NCBI GenBank assembly: GCA_031216915.1
Contig: CM062296.1
Coordinates: 797,773,022-797,837,021, forward strand
DNA: 64,000 nt
Reading direction: 5' to 3'
From: Pictodentalium vernedei
Taxonomy: Eukaryota; Mollusca; Scaphopoda; Dentaliida; Dentaliidae
This document shows positions 1-10,974 of the stretch, piece after piece. Both the position numbers and the translations under genes were made by a program. How positions within the stretch are numbered: the stretch's first letter is position 1; each line of letters opens with the position of its first letter. Under the pieces are notes generated by a model that had not been told where the DNA came from, did not search any database, and saw only the letters and a list, made by a program, of their open reading frames with translations.

Positions 1-363
1 TTACAGCCCTGATAATATTCTGTCACACATTCTTTTCCTCTCCTCCTTTTCTATCCTCCTTAGAATCACCATTTCACTAATATTTATGTGTCTGGCATCA
101 TTTAAACTGAGATTTAAAAGCACAAAGATCAGTCAGATGTTAACTGATGAAGGGCCAAACTTAGAATGATAAATGGCGCCAATTTCGGAACGTCCTTGAC
201 ACTGCGCATGCGCAGTAGGGGCGAAGTGTGGAGGGCCTTTCAGGACATGTTTTCTTTAGTTTTAGATGCAAATTTTGGGGATTGGGGGGCAAAATTTGTG
301 TTTGGCCCTATATTTTAAGAGTTAGCACCAGCTATGTCTGGGTCATTGGTACAGTATAAAAAT
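1..363 (-). mobile_element. DIRS type-1 element, 5'-side end (rest off window)
   Basis: This stretch is nearly identical (a handful of differences by eye) to 7077-7438, the sense-5' end of DIRS copy A: same leader, same inverted terminal repeat with GCGCATGCGCAG and GGCGCCAATTT, and the same terminus ending TACAGTATAAAAAT. The element therefore extends leftwards out of the window. It ends abruptly inside a piggyBac-type MITE (364-432) with no target duplication visible on this side. Confidence 0.85.
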
Positions 364-436
364 ATAATATTTTTTCAACTGCTGAATTTGCATATTACGC
401 GGGCGGATGCTGTCGATTCATTGGGTAAAGGGTTAA
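364..436. mobile_element. piggyBac-type MITE, right half
   Basis: The sequence matches the right portion of the complete MITE at 30973-31211 and ends GGGTAAAGGG followed by TTAA (433-436), the piggyBac target. Its left half is missing because the DIRS element at 1-363 inserted in it. The TTAA lies within the LINE coding remnant, so the MITE inserted in the LINE first and the DIRS later. Confidence 0.75.
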
Positions 437-522
437 CCAGGGATTTACATAATTACCCAAGACTGTTAAATTATACATGTACTTGTATAAAATCGCTGTC
501 AATTTATTTTGACTTCCGGAAA
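437..522 (-). pseudogene. LINE reverse transcriptase, C-terminal fragment (distal part)
   Basis: Read on the minus strand, this continues in frame from the LINE fragment at 7439-7637 once DIRS copy A (523-7438) is removed. It encodes a stretch with NKLTAILYKY and GNYVNPW, the pattern found downstream of the thumb region of many non-LTR retrotransposon RTs (…KL…I.Y……W). A piggyBac MITE cuts it at TTAA 433-436. The LINE family cannot be fixed from so short a piece. Confidence 0.6.
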
Positions 523-748
523 GTTAAAAAATTTATAGTAATTTATATATTTTTTATACTTACCAATGACCCAGACATAGCTGGTGCTAACTCTTAAAAT
601 ATAGGGCCAAACACAAATTTTGCCCCCCAATCCCCCAAATTTGCATGTAAAACTAAAGAAAACATGTCCTGAAAGGCCCTCCACACTTCGCCCCTACTGC
701 GCATGCGCAGTGTCAAGGACGTTCCGAAATTGGCGCCATTAATCATTC
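523..748. repeat. DIRS A left inverted terminal repeat
   Basis: Begins GTTAAAAAATTTATAG. From the ACCAATGACCCAGAC motif inward it is the reverse complement of the right end (7236-7438). The outermost ~35 bases are unique to the left end, as in DIRS-1, where the two ITRs differ at their tips. Confidence 0.9.
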
Positions 749-824
749 TAATAACCAGTGCCTGGTAAGCGCTATGTACTCAGCGGGGAGGCAAGAGTTC
801 CCAACTCCTGGGAGGGCCATCCCC

Positions 825-912
825 ATCTGGGTCATTGGTAAGTATAAAAAATATATAAATTACTATAAATTTTTTAACATTTTTATACTGTACCAATGAC
901 CCAGACATAGCT
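825..912. repeat. DIRS A internal complementary region (ICR)
   Basis: 825-878 is the reverse complement of the left tip and 879-912 the reverse complement of the right tip, joined head to tail at 878/879. This is the arrangement expected for DIRS elements, where the ICR is thought to template closure of the circular intermediate. Confidence 0.9.
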
Positions 913-1505
913 GAATAGTAAAAAGGCTGGAGGGCCAAGGACATAGAGCAAAATGGAATACGCTCAATAAAATAAAATAGAGTCATCCCCTGTAGGGAAA
1001 AAGAAGTAATAGGCCTTACATGTATCTTTCTTATTTATGATAAATTAGAAAGATACAACACCTTCCAAAATTGAGCTTCATACATCCATGTACTCTATTA
1101 ATATCCAATATAATCCTTATACTAATAATTTTTAAAGTAAGCCAATAAATAAAGTAAGTCTAGAGAATAGAGACTCTTATACTCCTAAAAGTGTCTGAGG
1201 ATTGCATAATCAAGTCCGTTGACATATGCAATATTCAAAAGCTATACTTTAAAAACTAAGACTTGAATGAATTTTAAAAACCTAAACTTCTCACTAAACA
1301 ACCATCCCAATAACAGCTCAGAATTACTGACTCCGGAGGAAGTATCCCCTTGTTTTCATAGTAAAACAGGTGACCCAAGGGAACACCCTCCCTCCCCCCC
1401 CCCCCCTTTTCTTGCCCTGGGTCAAATAGCCCAGAGCGAAGAGGGCAGCCGAACGGAGACACTGCCGAAACAGACAGCCTACCTAGCTATAGTAGCAACT
1501 GTTAA

Positions 1506-2620
1506 GTGAATGACATTCTGAGCAGTAGATAATAGACCTAACAATAGAGGCCTCCAGAAATGGACTCGATATTTCTGAGAAAAAATTCATGAATGTGGAT
1601 GGCTGAGCGCAATGAGCGGCCTTCAAAAATCTATAATAGCGACACTATTAATGTAAGCCCAAGAAGTAGAAGAACTCTTACTTCATGAGCCGAAATCTTA
1701 AGCACAACTGCTAAGTCAATGATATACCATAAGCAGTACCGATAGTTAATAGAATCCATTAACAATAAAATGGAGCGTAACGTCCTTCTACTAGACATCA
1801 AAGACAGAAGAAGCTTACGCCCTTTGTAATAAACAGATATCTGTTTATAAATACATAAACTGTACCCGGAAAGAGTAAAGGCCTATGCCCATACGAAGAC
1901 GGAAGGACCTTAAAATAATAGGTTCCGGATAATAGGAGCCTAACTCTTATGCAACAATCCAACCTAAATAGTAACGGAAGTATTGATTCCGAAACTATGA
2001 AAGTGAAAATCATCCATCGATAGTGCATGAAACTCACTGACTCTACAGTAAAAGAGAAACCAACAGAATTACTGTCTAAAAGGTCAGAATTTGAAAACTA
2101 CTGTTTCCAGAGGCTCAAATGATTGCTTAGCTAAATAAGAACCGAAGTTAAAATCCGTATAGGAATTTAATCTAAAGATTCTAAGTCTATTTATCAAAAA
2201 GTTACTAACTGACTTAGATAAAGAGACAAAAGACTCAATTGTAAACTATCGTAGAGTGCATAGGTATGAGGTAACATAAACCTATAACCTAAATAATAAC
2301 AGGCTGCAGTAGATCTTGTGAAACAAGTATACTAAAAAAATAGCAATGAGTAGTATGGAGGGATCAACAATATGAACATAATGATCCCTACACCACAACG
2401 GAAGAGCCTCCACTTTAGCCGCATAGAATAGCGAAGAAGAGGATCTCCTATAGTAAGAAATCGCGTCCAAAGCTCGTCCAGTACAGTGCTTACAATGCAA
2501 TACGGACCACACAACGGAATACATGAAGGTTGTGACCTTGCTGGTTGTGATAAAGATGACACGATTTACCCAGTGAAAAAGATCCTCACATAGAGGAAGA
2601 CTTCACGTTAAGACCCACAG
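1506..2620 (-). pseudogene. DIRS A tyrosine recombinase remnant
   Basis: Collinear by eye with the recombinase gene of copy C (38065-39170): the segments around GACATTCTGAGCA (1510s), the HxxR-coding zone near 1690 and the N-terminal zone near 2450-2560 all align. Only short, frame-broken peptides remain, for example a stretch resembling the N-terminal DNA-binding part around 2400-2560. The catalytic residues cannot be read in one frame, so it cannot be functional. Confidence 0.75.
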
Positions 2621-3412
2621 TAGACAAGAGAGTAAATTACTCATGATCTCTGTGAAGATAGAGATGCTATCAACAGAAATGTATTGTGGTTGTTTATCTT
2701 AGCAATACCTGCTAAAACAACAGCGCCGGAGAATATGCGTATCCTATCATTCCGTCCTATAGATCAATAGAGCGTTAACAATATTAGATCAGAGATCTGG
2801 ACAAGCCAACACATACGTCTGCAATTGATTAGCAAGCTGTGTCATAAATAAATCATCATTGGGCGCTCCCATAGATAGCAAATCTGATTGAATACTTGTT
2901 TGTTGAGAGTCCATTCTGACAGCAACAAGCGACCCGTAAGAGAACGGGAGTCCGATAAAACAATCAGACGACCCGGAATATGACGGACCAAAACTGAACT
3001 TGGTGTACTATAACCAACAGACGGATTCTTTCCATTAAATTGAATAACGGAAACGAAAGAGTGCCTCCCTGGTTCCGGAGATACGCCACTACTGTCGAAT
3101 TAAAGGACAGGAATTTGGGCATGCGTTTCTGAATAATGTTCATGCAATGACATAAAGCAAGCCTAAAAAACATTATTCCGCGGAAGAAAACTGATTGCTA
3201 AAAGACTGCGGAACCCAAAGACCCTGGCACTTCGAATCCGTAGGGATCAGTATTATATCCCAATCTGTTTGACTGGCAACCGTCATAACAGCCACACTCG
3301 GGTCCGGCAACTGCGGCGGCACTCTCTGAGTCAACCACCGAATGTTTGCCCCAGTCTGAATCTCTTGTAACACTAGATAGACAAGAGAACGTGTAAATCG
3401 AGCAATTCATGG
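2621..3412 (-). pseudogene. DIRS A RNase H and post-RNase H remnant
   Basis: Matches the RNase H portion of copies B and C. Recognisable pieces include a broken TVVAY.RNQGGT match near 3050-3100 and an ASQTDWD match to the ASQTGWG motif near 3260-3290. The region stops abruptly near 3412, where the next bases match gag of copy C near 41320, so roughly 1.3 kb holding the RT palm (including YLDD) was lost. Several frame changes; not functional. Confidence 0.75.
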
Positions 3413-6351
3413 ATTGCCGAAAAGTTGCCGTCGAAGAGAAGCTCCTCCGAGAACGAAGCGACTCTGAGAGAGTTCTTAACCTTACTATCCACGCGTGTGG
3501 ATGTAGCTGGGGCTGCGTCACGTCTAACTAACTCCAATCAGCCACTGAAGGGCGGAGTTATACGTGAACAAACTACTGCCCTCAAAAGAAATTACATTGA
3601 GAATAATATCCCGCAAATCTTTTCTTGAAGACGTAATGATAACGCCTCAGTAAGGCGGATTACGTATAATAAAGCGTCTAAGTTAAGTCTACTATACATA
3701 ATGTCGTTCCCAACATTGAAATTGGAAAAGACATAAACGGCGAAAAAGAATATATGCAGTCTTTAATCACACCGTCTAGACGCATATGAACTCTCGGTAT
3801 GCCCTGCTCTGCCAAAATAAACTATTTGTATAAATGATAAAATGGCAGAAATGAGCAACGCGGACAAGAAACTAAACTATCATGCTTAGTAGCAGGCTTG
3901 TATATATATATATATAGCGTCGAAAAATAAAACACATGTTGTAATGACAATATTGGACTGCGTCGGTAAGTCAGGGACAATGTCCCTGAACCGATCGAAA
4001 AATCCGAGTCCAATGACGCTATAAGTCTCTTATCCAAGATCGCAGCAATGAAGTCCGAAATAATAATCACTGGAAGATAATGCCAGAAGATATGAAAGGC
4101 ATCTTCCGATACTACTAAAGGGAAAACTCGAAATCTTTCGAATCCCTTTCGCCATCCTGTCGGACCCTATAAAGCGTTCGGTCGTCCGTACCTGATGCAA
4201 CCGCGGACCGCACCGACCCAGCGCCGTCGGATAATTCCTGATTCGACCGAGAAACTGTCAATTGCTGGGATGCTGCGAAACAACTGTGCTAACTCGGATA
4301 GCACGTCAGTCACTGAGGCCTGAGGAGAAGCGGTCTTACGATGCATTGCCGCTGGAAGCTCCGTGATCGTTACCCCGTGCATATTACCAATATGCGAGCG
4401 AACGGAGTGTATAGGCCTCGTGTCCCTTGGCTACCGGATGGCGCGACCTATTCGCCGTGGAATCACTGAATGCCGAAACTGATCGGATACTCGAGGTCAC
4501 GTAGCCAATGTGCGGTCGTGTGCCCTGCTGTGAGGATGAGGAAGCATTAAAGACAGTCTCTCGGACTGTCAATATAACGGAGCGTCCCGACCAACGGACA
4601 TATGCTCCGAATGTAAAATATCTGAACCACAACATGCGGTCCCCTATGTTGTTGGGCGAGAGAGGGACCTCTCTCGCTCACAGCCCGGACGGACCTGGAC
4701 AAGCCAGGAACCGGACTAACAGGCTTCCTCCGATCTGTCCTCAATCTGCCGTCACTGGGTGAGTACTAAAGTAATTAAAGTGCTCGCATCACCCAAATCT
4801 CCTTCCTAGACCGCAACGGACGAACCCGGCAGCCGAACCATTCGATGAATGTACGCTACACCGGGTGAGCTAGCGAATGTCACTCCGTAGGCGATAGACA
4901 TATTCCATGAGCACTTATTGCCGCTAACTCTTCATTAACTATGACGACAGAGGCACACTTTTGAAAGACATCTCCATAACTCTTCGAACAAGAAACCAGA
5001 AATGCTTGGTTAGCAAGCATAAAATAATAATATATATAGCGTCGTTCAATAATTCGAAAGTTTGTGTGACATTATTGGACTATGTCGGAACTGAGGGACG
5101 ATGTCCCTGAACCGAACCAAAAATTTCTAAGTCCACCGACGCTATCAGTTTCTTATCCGGCATCGCAGCATTCTGGTCCGACGAAAGAAGCTGTAGAAGA
5201 CCAAGTCAGATGACATACACAACAGCATATGTTGTTCCGAAAGGGAAAGCTTGAAATCCTCCGAATCCATTTCGGTATCCCGTCGGACCGGATGAAACTT
5301 TCGGACGTCCGTACCCTCTTCTGCGGAGCGTCCCGACCCAGCATCGTCGGATAAAATATATGCGACAGATTCAGTTGATGCTGGGATGCTGCGATAAACT
5401 GTGCTTATAAGGAAAGCACGTCCGTTCCCGAGGCCTGTGCAGTAGCGGTCTTACGATGCATTGTCGCCGGAAGCTCCGTGTACGTTGACTCCCGCACACT
5501 TCCTATGCGAACGTCCGGAGTCTGCAGGCCTCGTGTCCCTGGCTACCGGATGGTGTGACCTGGTCGCCGAAGAATCCTTGATCGGCGAAGCTGGTAATAT
5601 ATCGGCGGTCACGCAGCCAAGGTGCGGTCGTGTGCGCTGACGAGAAGAGGAAGCCTTAGCAGTCTCAGCGGACTGCCTATACAACGGAGCGTCCCGAGCG
5701 ACGGACGTATGCTCCGCTTGCGACACATTTTGTACCACAACATCTGGGGCCAGATGTTGTTGAACGAGAGAGGGGCCTCTCTCGCTTGCCGTCCGGATGG
5801 ACCGGAACGAGCTATGAACCGGACTAAAAGGCTTCCTGCATTCTCCCTCCGATCCGCCGTCACTGGGTGTGCATTAGGTTAATTTATAGTGCTCGCATCA
5901 CCCCAAAATTCCTTCTAGACCGCAACGGACGAACCCGGCTGCCGAACCATTCGGTGAATGGACGCTACACCGAGCGAGCTAGCGGACGTCAAAGGCCGTC
6001 GAACCTACTAGGGTCCTCTTAGGCAATTGGCGTATTTACATGAGCACTTTTCCGCTAGCCCTTCATTAATTGTGACGATGGAGGCACACTGTTGGAAGAC
6101 ATCACAGATACATCACCCTAATCTTGATCGTCTGAAATAGAAATTGATAAAGTAGAGTGACCCTGCGGGGAAAGGACCGGAGTGTCCAAATCCCCAACAA
6201 CACACCGTGACATACGCTTCCCATATTGTCATCGAAATCATACGATACAGAACAGGAGTTAATGCGAGTACACTGACCACATATAGAATGATAATAAAGT
6301 CAGAGGAAGACTTCCTCTTAAAACAATTGATCAATATCCTTTCAATGTGAA
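3413..6351 (-). pseudogene. DIRS A gag remnant with internal tandem duplication
   Basis: Homologous to the 698-residue Gag of copy C. Two successive copies of a ~1.1 kb gag segment are present: about 3895-5000 and about 5030-6130, each running from the ATAGCGTCGTT(C)AATAATTC block through the TTGGGCGAGAGAGG / TTGAACGAGAGAGG block to the ATGAGCACTT block. The two halves differ from each other by many substitutions and small indels. The initiation region matching MKGYC of copy C is near 6345-6351. Short open stretches at 4384-4635 and 5451-5738 are fragments of this frame. The duplication is seen directly; whether it arose before or after insertion is unknown. Confidence 0.75.
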
Positions 6352-7235
6352 AAGAAAACAAGTCCTGGTACTCGCACTAACCCCTGGCAATCAAAATACA
6401 TAATAATAATATGATCCATTAATATAGAAAAAATAATTGAAATCAAAATATTTTGAAAAAATATTTTTTCAGAACAGCCCAAGTTTCTGAAAAGTAACGT
6501 TGAGCCCCAATGGATCCCAAGCCTAAGTGTGGACAAAAATTTTAAAAATATTTTAAACAATTTATTCAACACTTACGAACAATAATAATGTATCTAGTTA
6601 TGATTAAAATAACATCAAGATATTATTTTTTAGAAATCCCCCCCTCACACAGAGGGCTGTTGTAAATGTAAACAATGAGTGTAAAAACACTAAAATAAGA
6701 CTCCAGGCACCCAGGCCCGAAATCAGTTACCAAAAATACACTATCTGATGCAAAACAGAGACTTCCAGGGAAGAAACTGCAGAACATCAGATGGTAGATG
6801 CAGAACACAACGCCTAACCACCCGTAGGTGAAGACGTAAACATGGGGAAAGAACAGAATTCATTCTGTTATTCAGCTAAAACTCCCAAGAAAATTTAGTA
6901 ATAATAATTACAAAAACTATGCCAAAGGCATGGGAGAATAGCAAGGGGGAACTTAAAGGACAGGGAGAGAGGAAAACACTTAAAAAACAGTGTAACTAAA
7001 TAATCAGAATGACAACAAAATGGCTGCTGCCTTGAAAATAGGTAACTTAACATAATTTCATTAAAAATTTTTAAGTTACAGCCCTGATAATATTCTGTCA
7101 CACATTCTTTTCCTCTCCTCCTTCTCTATCCTCCTTAGAATCACCATTTCACTAATATTTATGTGTCTGGCATCATTTAAACTGAGATTTATAAGCACAA
7201 AGATCAGTCAGATGTTAACTGATGAAGGGCCAAAC
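6352..7235 (-). other. DIRS A leader between gag and right ITR
   Basis: Non-coding sequence collinear with 43108-43990 of copy C. No additional ORF stands out. Confidence 0.6.
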
Positions 7236-7438
7236 TTAGAATGATTAATGGCGCCAATTTCGGAACGTCCTTGACACTGCGCATGCGCAGTAGGGGCGAA
7301 GTGTGGAGGGCCTTTCAGGACATGTTTTCTTTAGTTTTACATGCAAATTTTGGGGATTGGGGGGCAAAATTTGTGTTTGGCCCTATATTTTAAGAGTTAG
7401 CACCAGCTATGTCTGGGTCATTGGTACAGTATAAAAAT
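7236..7438. repeat. DIRS A right inverted terminal repeat
   Basis: Reverse complement of 548-748. Contains GGCGCCAATTTCGG and GCGCATGCGCAG and ends GTACAGTATAAAAAT. The element edge is fixed by the LINE reading frame resuming at 7439. Confidence 0.9.
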
Positions 7439-7637
7439 TTATATTTTCCCAGAAGTTTATCATACAGACTTTCATTGCTATATTCATTGGGAATTTACCA
7501 GTTTCGCCATATCTCATATGACCAGATGTGGCTTTTCGCAAGTGTAGTGTAAATTTAAGATATTTTAATTGGATCTGATTGATCGATTCCTTCCCCCCCC
7601 AAACCTCACTTCCATACATCAAAATCGCGGGTAACAC
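7439..7637 (-). pseudogene. LINE reverse transcriptase, C-terminal fragment (proximal part)
   Basis: Minus-strand frame of about 66 residues with YGSEVWGG, then IQLKYLKFTL, RKATSGHMRYGETGKFP and MINFWENI. This is the conserved C-terminal ('LYGSE.WG … GE.G..P') region of non-LTR retrotransposon RTs. It is cut at 7438 by DIRS A and resumes in frame at 522. Nothing upstream of 7637 is recognisable as RT, so the LINE is 5'-truncated or degraded. Family (CR1/L2-like or other) not assignable. Confidence 0.65.
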
Positions 7638-8500
7638 TTAATGCTCCTCGGCAAAATGGCAGGGGCATATAAAACATTTCTTGTTTCTCCCGTCAATTTT
7701 ATGATGAGGGAGGGAGGCTTTTTTTGTTGTTCACAAAACAGTTCTGAAAATAATTGGAATCAGAAATTTAACTACTTTTTACACTATTATGTGGCAAACC
7801 ACTGGTTTCAGCAATGAAAAATTTCCATAATGCAGTTGCAAATTTAATCAGCTATATCTTTGTTTGACAGAGCTCTGTCAAAACAAGGTATACTTGATTA
7901 AATATTTGTCATACAAGTGCAAAATAGTCTCATAGAAGAGATTTCCAGGTGAAAAAAAAGGTGATGAGGCAGATTTTCTATGACAAGGGAGGTGCCTGAG
8001 AAACAAGATTGTTTTTAATAGCCTAAATAAAAAAAAACAAACAAAACAGTTGGCATGACAAAAAATATTTTTAAAGGATTCTCTCTGTAAATACTCATAC
8101 TGCAACAAATAATGAGTCAAATTGATTTAATGTTTTACTTCTAACTTCCGGATAGATCTTGATACTTATGACTCATCACAGAAGATTTAACAGATAAATT
8201 ACACTTTACGCATTGAAAGTTTATCAAAATTAGTAATTTGTCTTCATAAGTATATAGTCATTTCCTACTGCTACACACAAATTAAACTGCTGCTGTTGCT
8301 TGTTTCTGTGAGAGATTTTTCAGAGACTGCAGACATGATTTGATGCTTTCTTTCTCCTGAAAAAAAGATACTGTGAACTGATTAAATATTTTTCATCAAA
8401 CAATTGGGAAAACAGAACATATATCAGTGAAAGCATTTATATTAAGTGGTCATGTTGCCTGTGAAAAATATTCGATTAACAGGAGTATTGAAGTACTTAT
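7638..8500. other. Unassigned AT-rich stretch
   Basis: No convincing ORF, RNA gene, terminal repeat or tandem repeat seen. It may be degraded LINE or flanking DNA between the LINE fragment and the HINE2 array. Confidence 0.3.
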
Positions 8501-10126
8501 CCATAAGGGGGTACCCTGCAAAAAGGTGTGTTAAGCATTTTACTGGCATTTCTAGGGTAGCCTTTTGTGAAGATTCTAAATCTGATTGATGCCAATCTGT
8601 AACCCTTGGGCAAACTGAAATATTTAACCTTTTTCAGACCTAACCAATAGCACCCCAAAGCACTCGTTCTCATCCCATGGTGATAACAAAGGTACCCAAG
8701 AAGTTTTGTAAAGATCAGTTCATAAATACGGCCTCTAGCCTGAGCCGTATAGAAGTTGTGTACAAAAAACTGATTAGACCTAATTTCGGTACAAAATGGC
8801 CACTGGCAGCCATCTTGAATTTTGGACCGCACCCAGAAACACTCGTTCTCATCTCAAGGTGATAACAAAGGTACCCAAGCTGTTTCGTGAAGATTGGTTC
8901 ATAAATACAGATTCTAGTCCGAGCCGTATTGACATGTATACTTACTGTGTGTAAGTAGCACTGAAAAAATCAAAGTTCATCTAATTTGCATAATTTCTGC
9001 ACGAGAAAAAAACCCGTATTATATAGAGGATCTCAAACGAGTGATGTTTGGATATAAGATTTTTTGAAACGAGTTTGATGAATTTGATTCACAACGAGCC
9101 TTCAGGCGAGTTGTGAATCGAATTCAGCAAACGAGTTTCAAAAAATCTTATATCCAAACATCACGAGTTAAAGATTCTGTATATCACATGAGTTTTTGAA
9201 TGTTTTTTACACTTTTTATTTAATTCATTGTCGCTAAATTCTCTCAAAACAACCGACAATCAGTTCATTGGCTCAGACGCTTCAACCCATGACGTCATGA
9301 ATGCGCTTTACTTGAACCTGTTATCGTAACTGACATCATGTGAACGTCATGTCAAGAATACAATGCTGCTGCTGCTATGGGACCACGCGCCGATTAGACA
9401 CTAGTTGATAATCAGGAAATAAGACCTGGGTTGTTATGTCGAAATTAACGACATTTCTTGTGCTATATGTGATATATCCCATGGTACTGAACATTCACAC
9501 GAAAAATTATTCAAATCAACGCTTTCATAAGGAAGTTCTGCGCCAAAATCTGACTGCACCTAATTTTGTACAAAATGGCTGCCATTGGCCATCTTGAATT
9601 TCGGACTGGACCCCAAAACACTCATTCCTGTCCCACAGAGACACCAAAGGTACCCAAGAAGTTTCGTAAGGAGCGGTTCATAAATACGGCCTCTAGCCCG
9701 AGCCGTATTGGCATTTGCACTTTCAGTGCTGAAAGTAACACTAAATACATCAAAGTTAGTCTAATTTGCATAATTTATGCACAAGAAAGAAACCTGTATT
9801 ATATGTGATGTATCCCATGATACTAAACATTTATCCAAAAAATTATTCAAATCAGAGCTTTCATATGGAAGTTCTGTGCAAAAATCTGATTGCACCTAAT
9901 TTTGTACAAAAAATGGCTGCCAGTGGCCAACTTGAATTTCGGATCAGACCCCAAAACACTCGTTCTTGTCCTATGGTCATAACAAAGGTACCCAAGAAGT
10001 TTCGTAAAGATCGGTTCATAAATTCGGCCTCTAGCCCGAGCCGTATTGAATTGTTGATGGACAGACAGCCAGGCAGACAACTGGCCATGACATAAGCTCA
10101 AATTTGACTTACGTCAAAGTTGAACT
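8501..10126 (-). repeat. HINE2 satellite element, copy a (5'-terminal hairpin end at 10126)
   Basis: Tandem array with a period of about 335-340 bases. Each unit contains an A/T-rich block, an ACAAAATGGC…CATCTTGAATTT block, CCCAAAACACTCGTTCTC, GTACCCAAGAAGTTTCGTAAAG and TTCATAAATACGGCCTCTAG. The right edge is a terminal hairpin (about 10094-10126: AAGCTCAAATTTGACTT, loop, GTCAAAGTTGAACTA). The left end is degenerate, and no stem-loop end like that of copy b (50832) is found. The array is interrupted at 9025-9467. The element is immediately followed by more HINE2 units, so it inserted into another HINE2 array. It encodes nothing; short ORFs in it are repeat-derived. Confidence 0.7.
9025..9467. 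mobile_element. Insertion with long palindrome, unclassified
   Basis: Interrupts a HINE2 unit between GTATTATAT and GTGATATATCCC; the short TATAT at both sides could be a target duplication. A near-perfect inverted repeat (about 9037-9077 against 9130-9167, arms ~38 bases, starting CGAGTGATGTTTGGATATAA) lies near its left side. The superfamily is not recognised. Confidence 0.5.
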
Positions 10127-10974
10127 AAAAACTGATTGTACCTAATTTTGGTACAAAATGGCAGCGGGCAGCCATCTTGAATTTCGGACCCCACCCAAAA
10201 CACTTGTTCTTGTCCCAAGGTGATAAGAAAGGTACCCAAGAAGTTTCGTGAAGATCGGTTCATAAATAGAGCCTCTAGCCTGAGTCGTATTGACATGTGC
10301 ACTTACTGTGTATAAGAGGCATTGAATAAATCAAAGTTCATCTAATTTGCATAATTTCTGCACGAGAAAAAAACCTGTATTACATCTGATGTATTCCATG
10401 TTACTAAACATTCATTCAAAAATTTATTCAAATCAGAACCTTCAAATAGAAGTTCTGTACAAAAAACTGACTGTGCCTAATTTTGGTACGAAATGGCCAT
10501 GGCAGACATCTTGAATTTTGGACCGCACCAAAAAAACTAGTTCTCGTCCCAAGGTGATAACAAATGTACCCAAGAAGTTTCGTGAAGATCGGTTCATAAA
10601 TACAGCCCAAAGCCTGAGCCGTATTGACATGTGTACTTACTGTGTATAAGTAGCATTGAATAAATCAAAGTCCATCTTATTTACATAATGTCTGCACGAG
10701 AAAAAAACCTGTATTACATGTGATGTATTCGATGTTACTAAACATTCCTACAAAAATTTATTCAAATCAGAACTTTCATACAGAAGTGCTGTACAAAAAA
10801 CTGATTGCAATAATTTTGGTACAAAATGGCTGCCGGTGGCATCTTGAATTTCGGACCGCACCCCAAAACACTCGTTCTCATCCCACGGTGATAACAAAGG
10901 TACCCAAGAAGTTTCGTAAAGATCAGTTCATAAATACGGCCTCTAGCCTGAGCCATATAGAAGTTGTGTACAAA
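10127..10974 (-). repeat. HINE2 satellite units, second array
   Basis: About two and a half further ~340-base HINE2 units. They end at 10974, where a HINE1 element starts after the bases TGTACAAA. No terminal structure of their own is visible here. Confidence 0.7.

Larger units (their letters stand above)
523..7438 (-). mobile_element. DIRS type-1 retrotransposon, copy A (defective)
   Basis: About 6.9 kb with inverted terminal repeats at both ends and an internal complementary region near the sense-3' (left) end. The order on the minus strand is Gag remnant, RNase H remnant, recombinase remnant. Aligned by eye with copy C, the whole RT core is missing (deletion joint near 3412), and the N-terminal half of gag is tandemly duplicated. 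It is inserted in a LINE gene with no target duplication. Many stops and frameshifts: it is dead. Confidence 0.9.
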
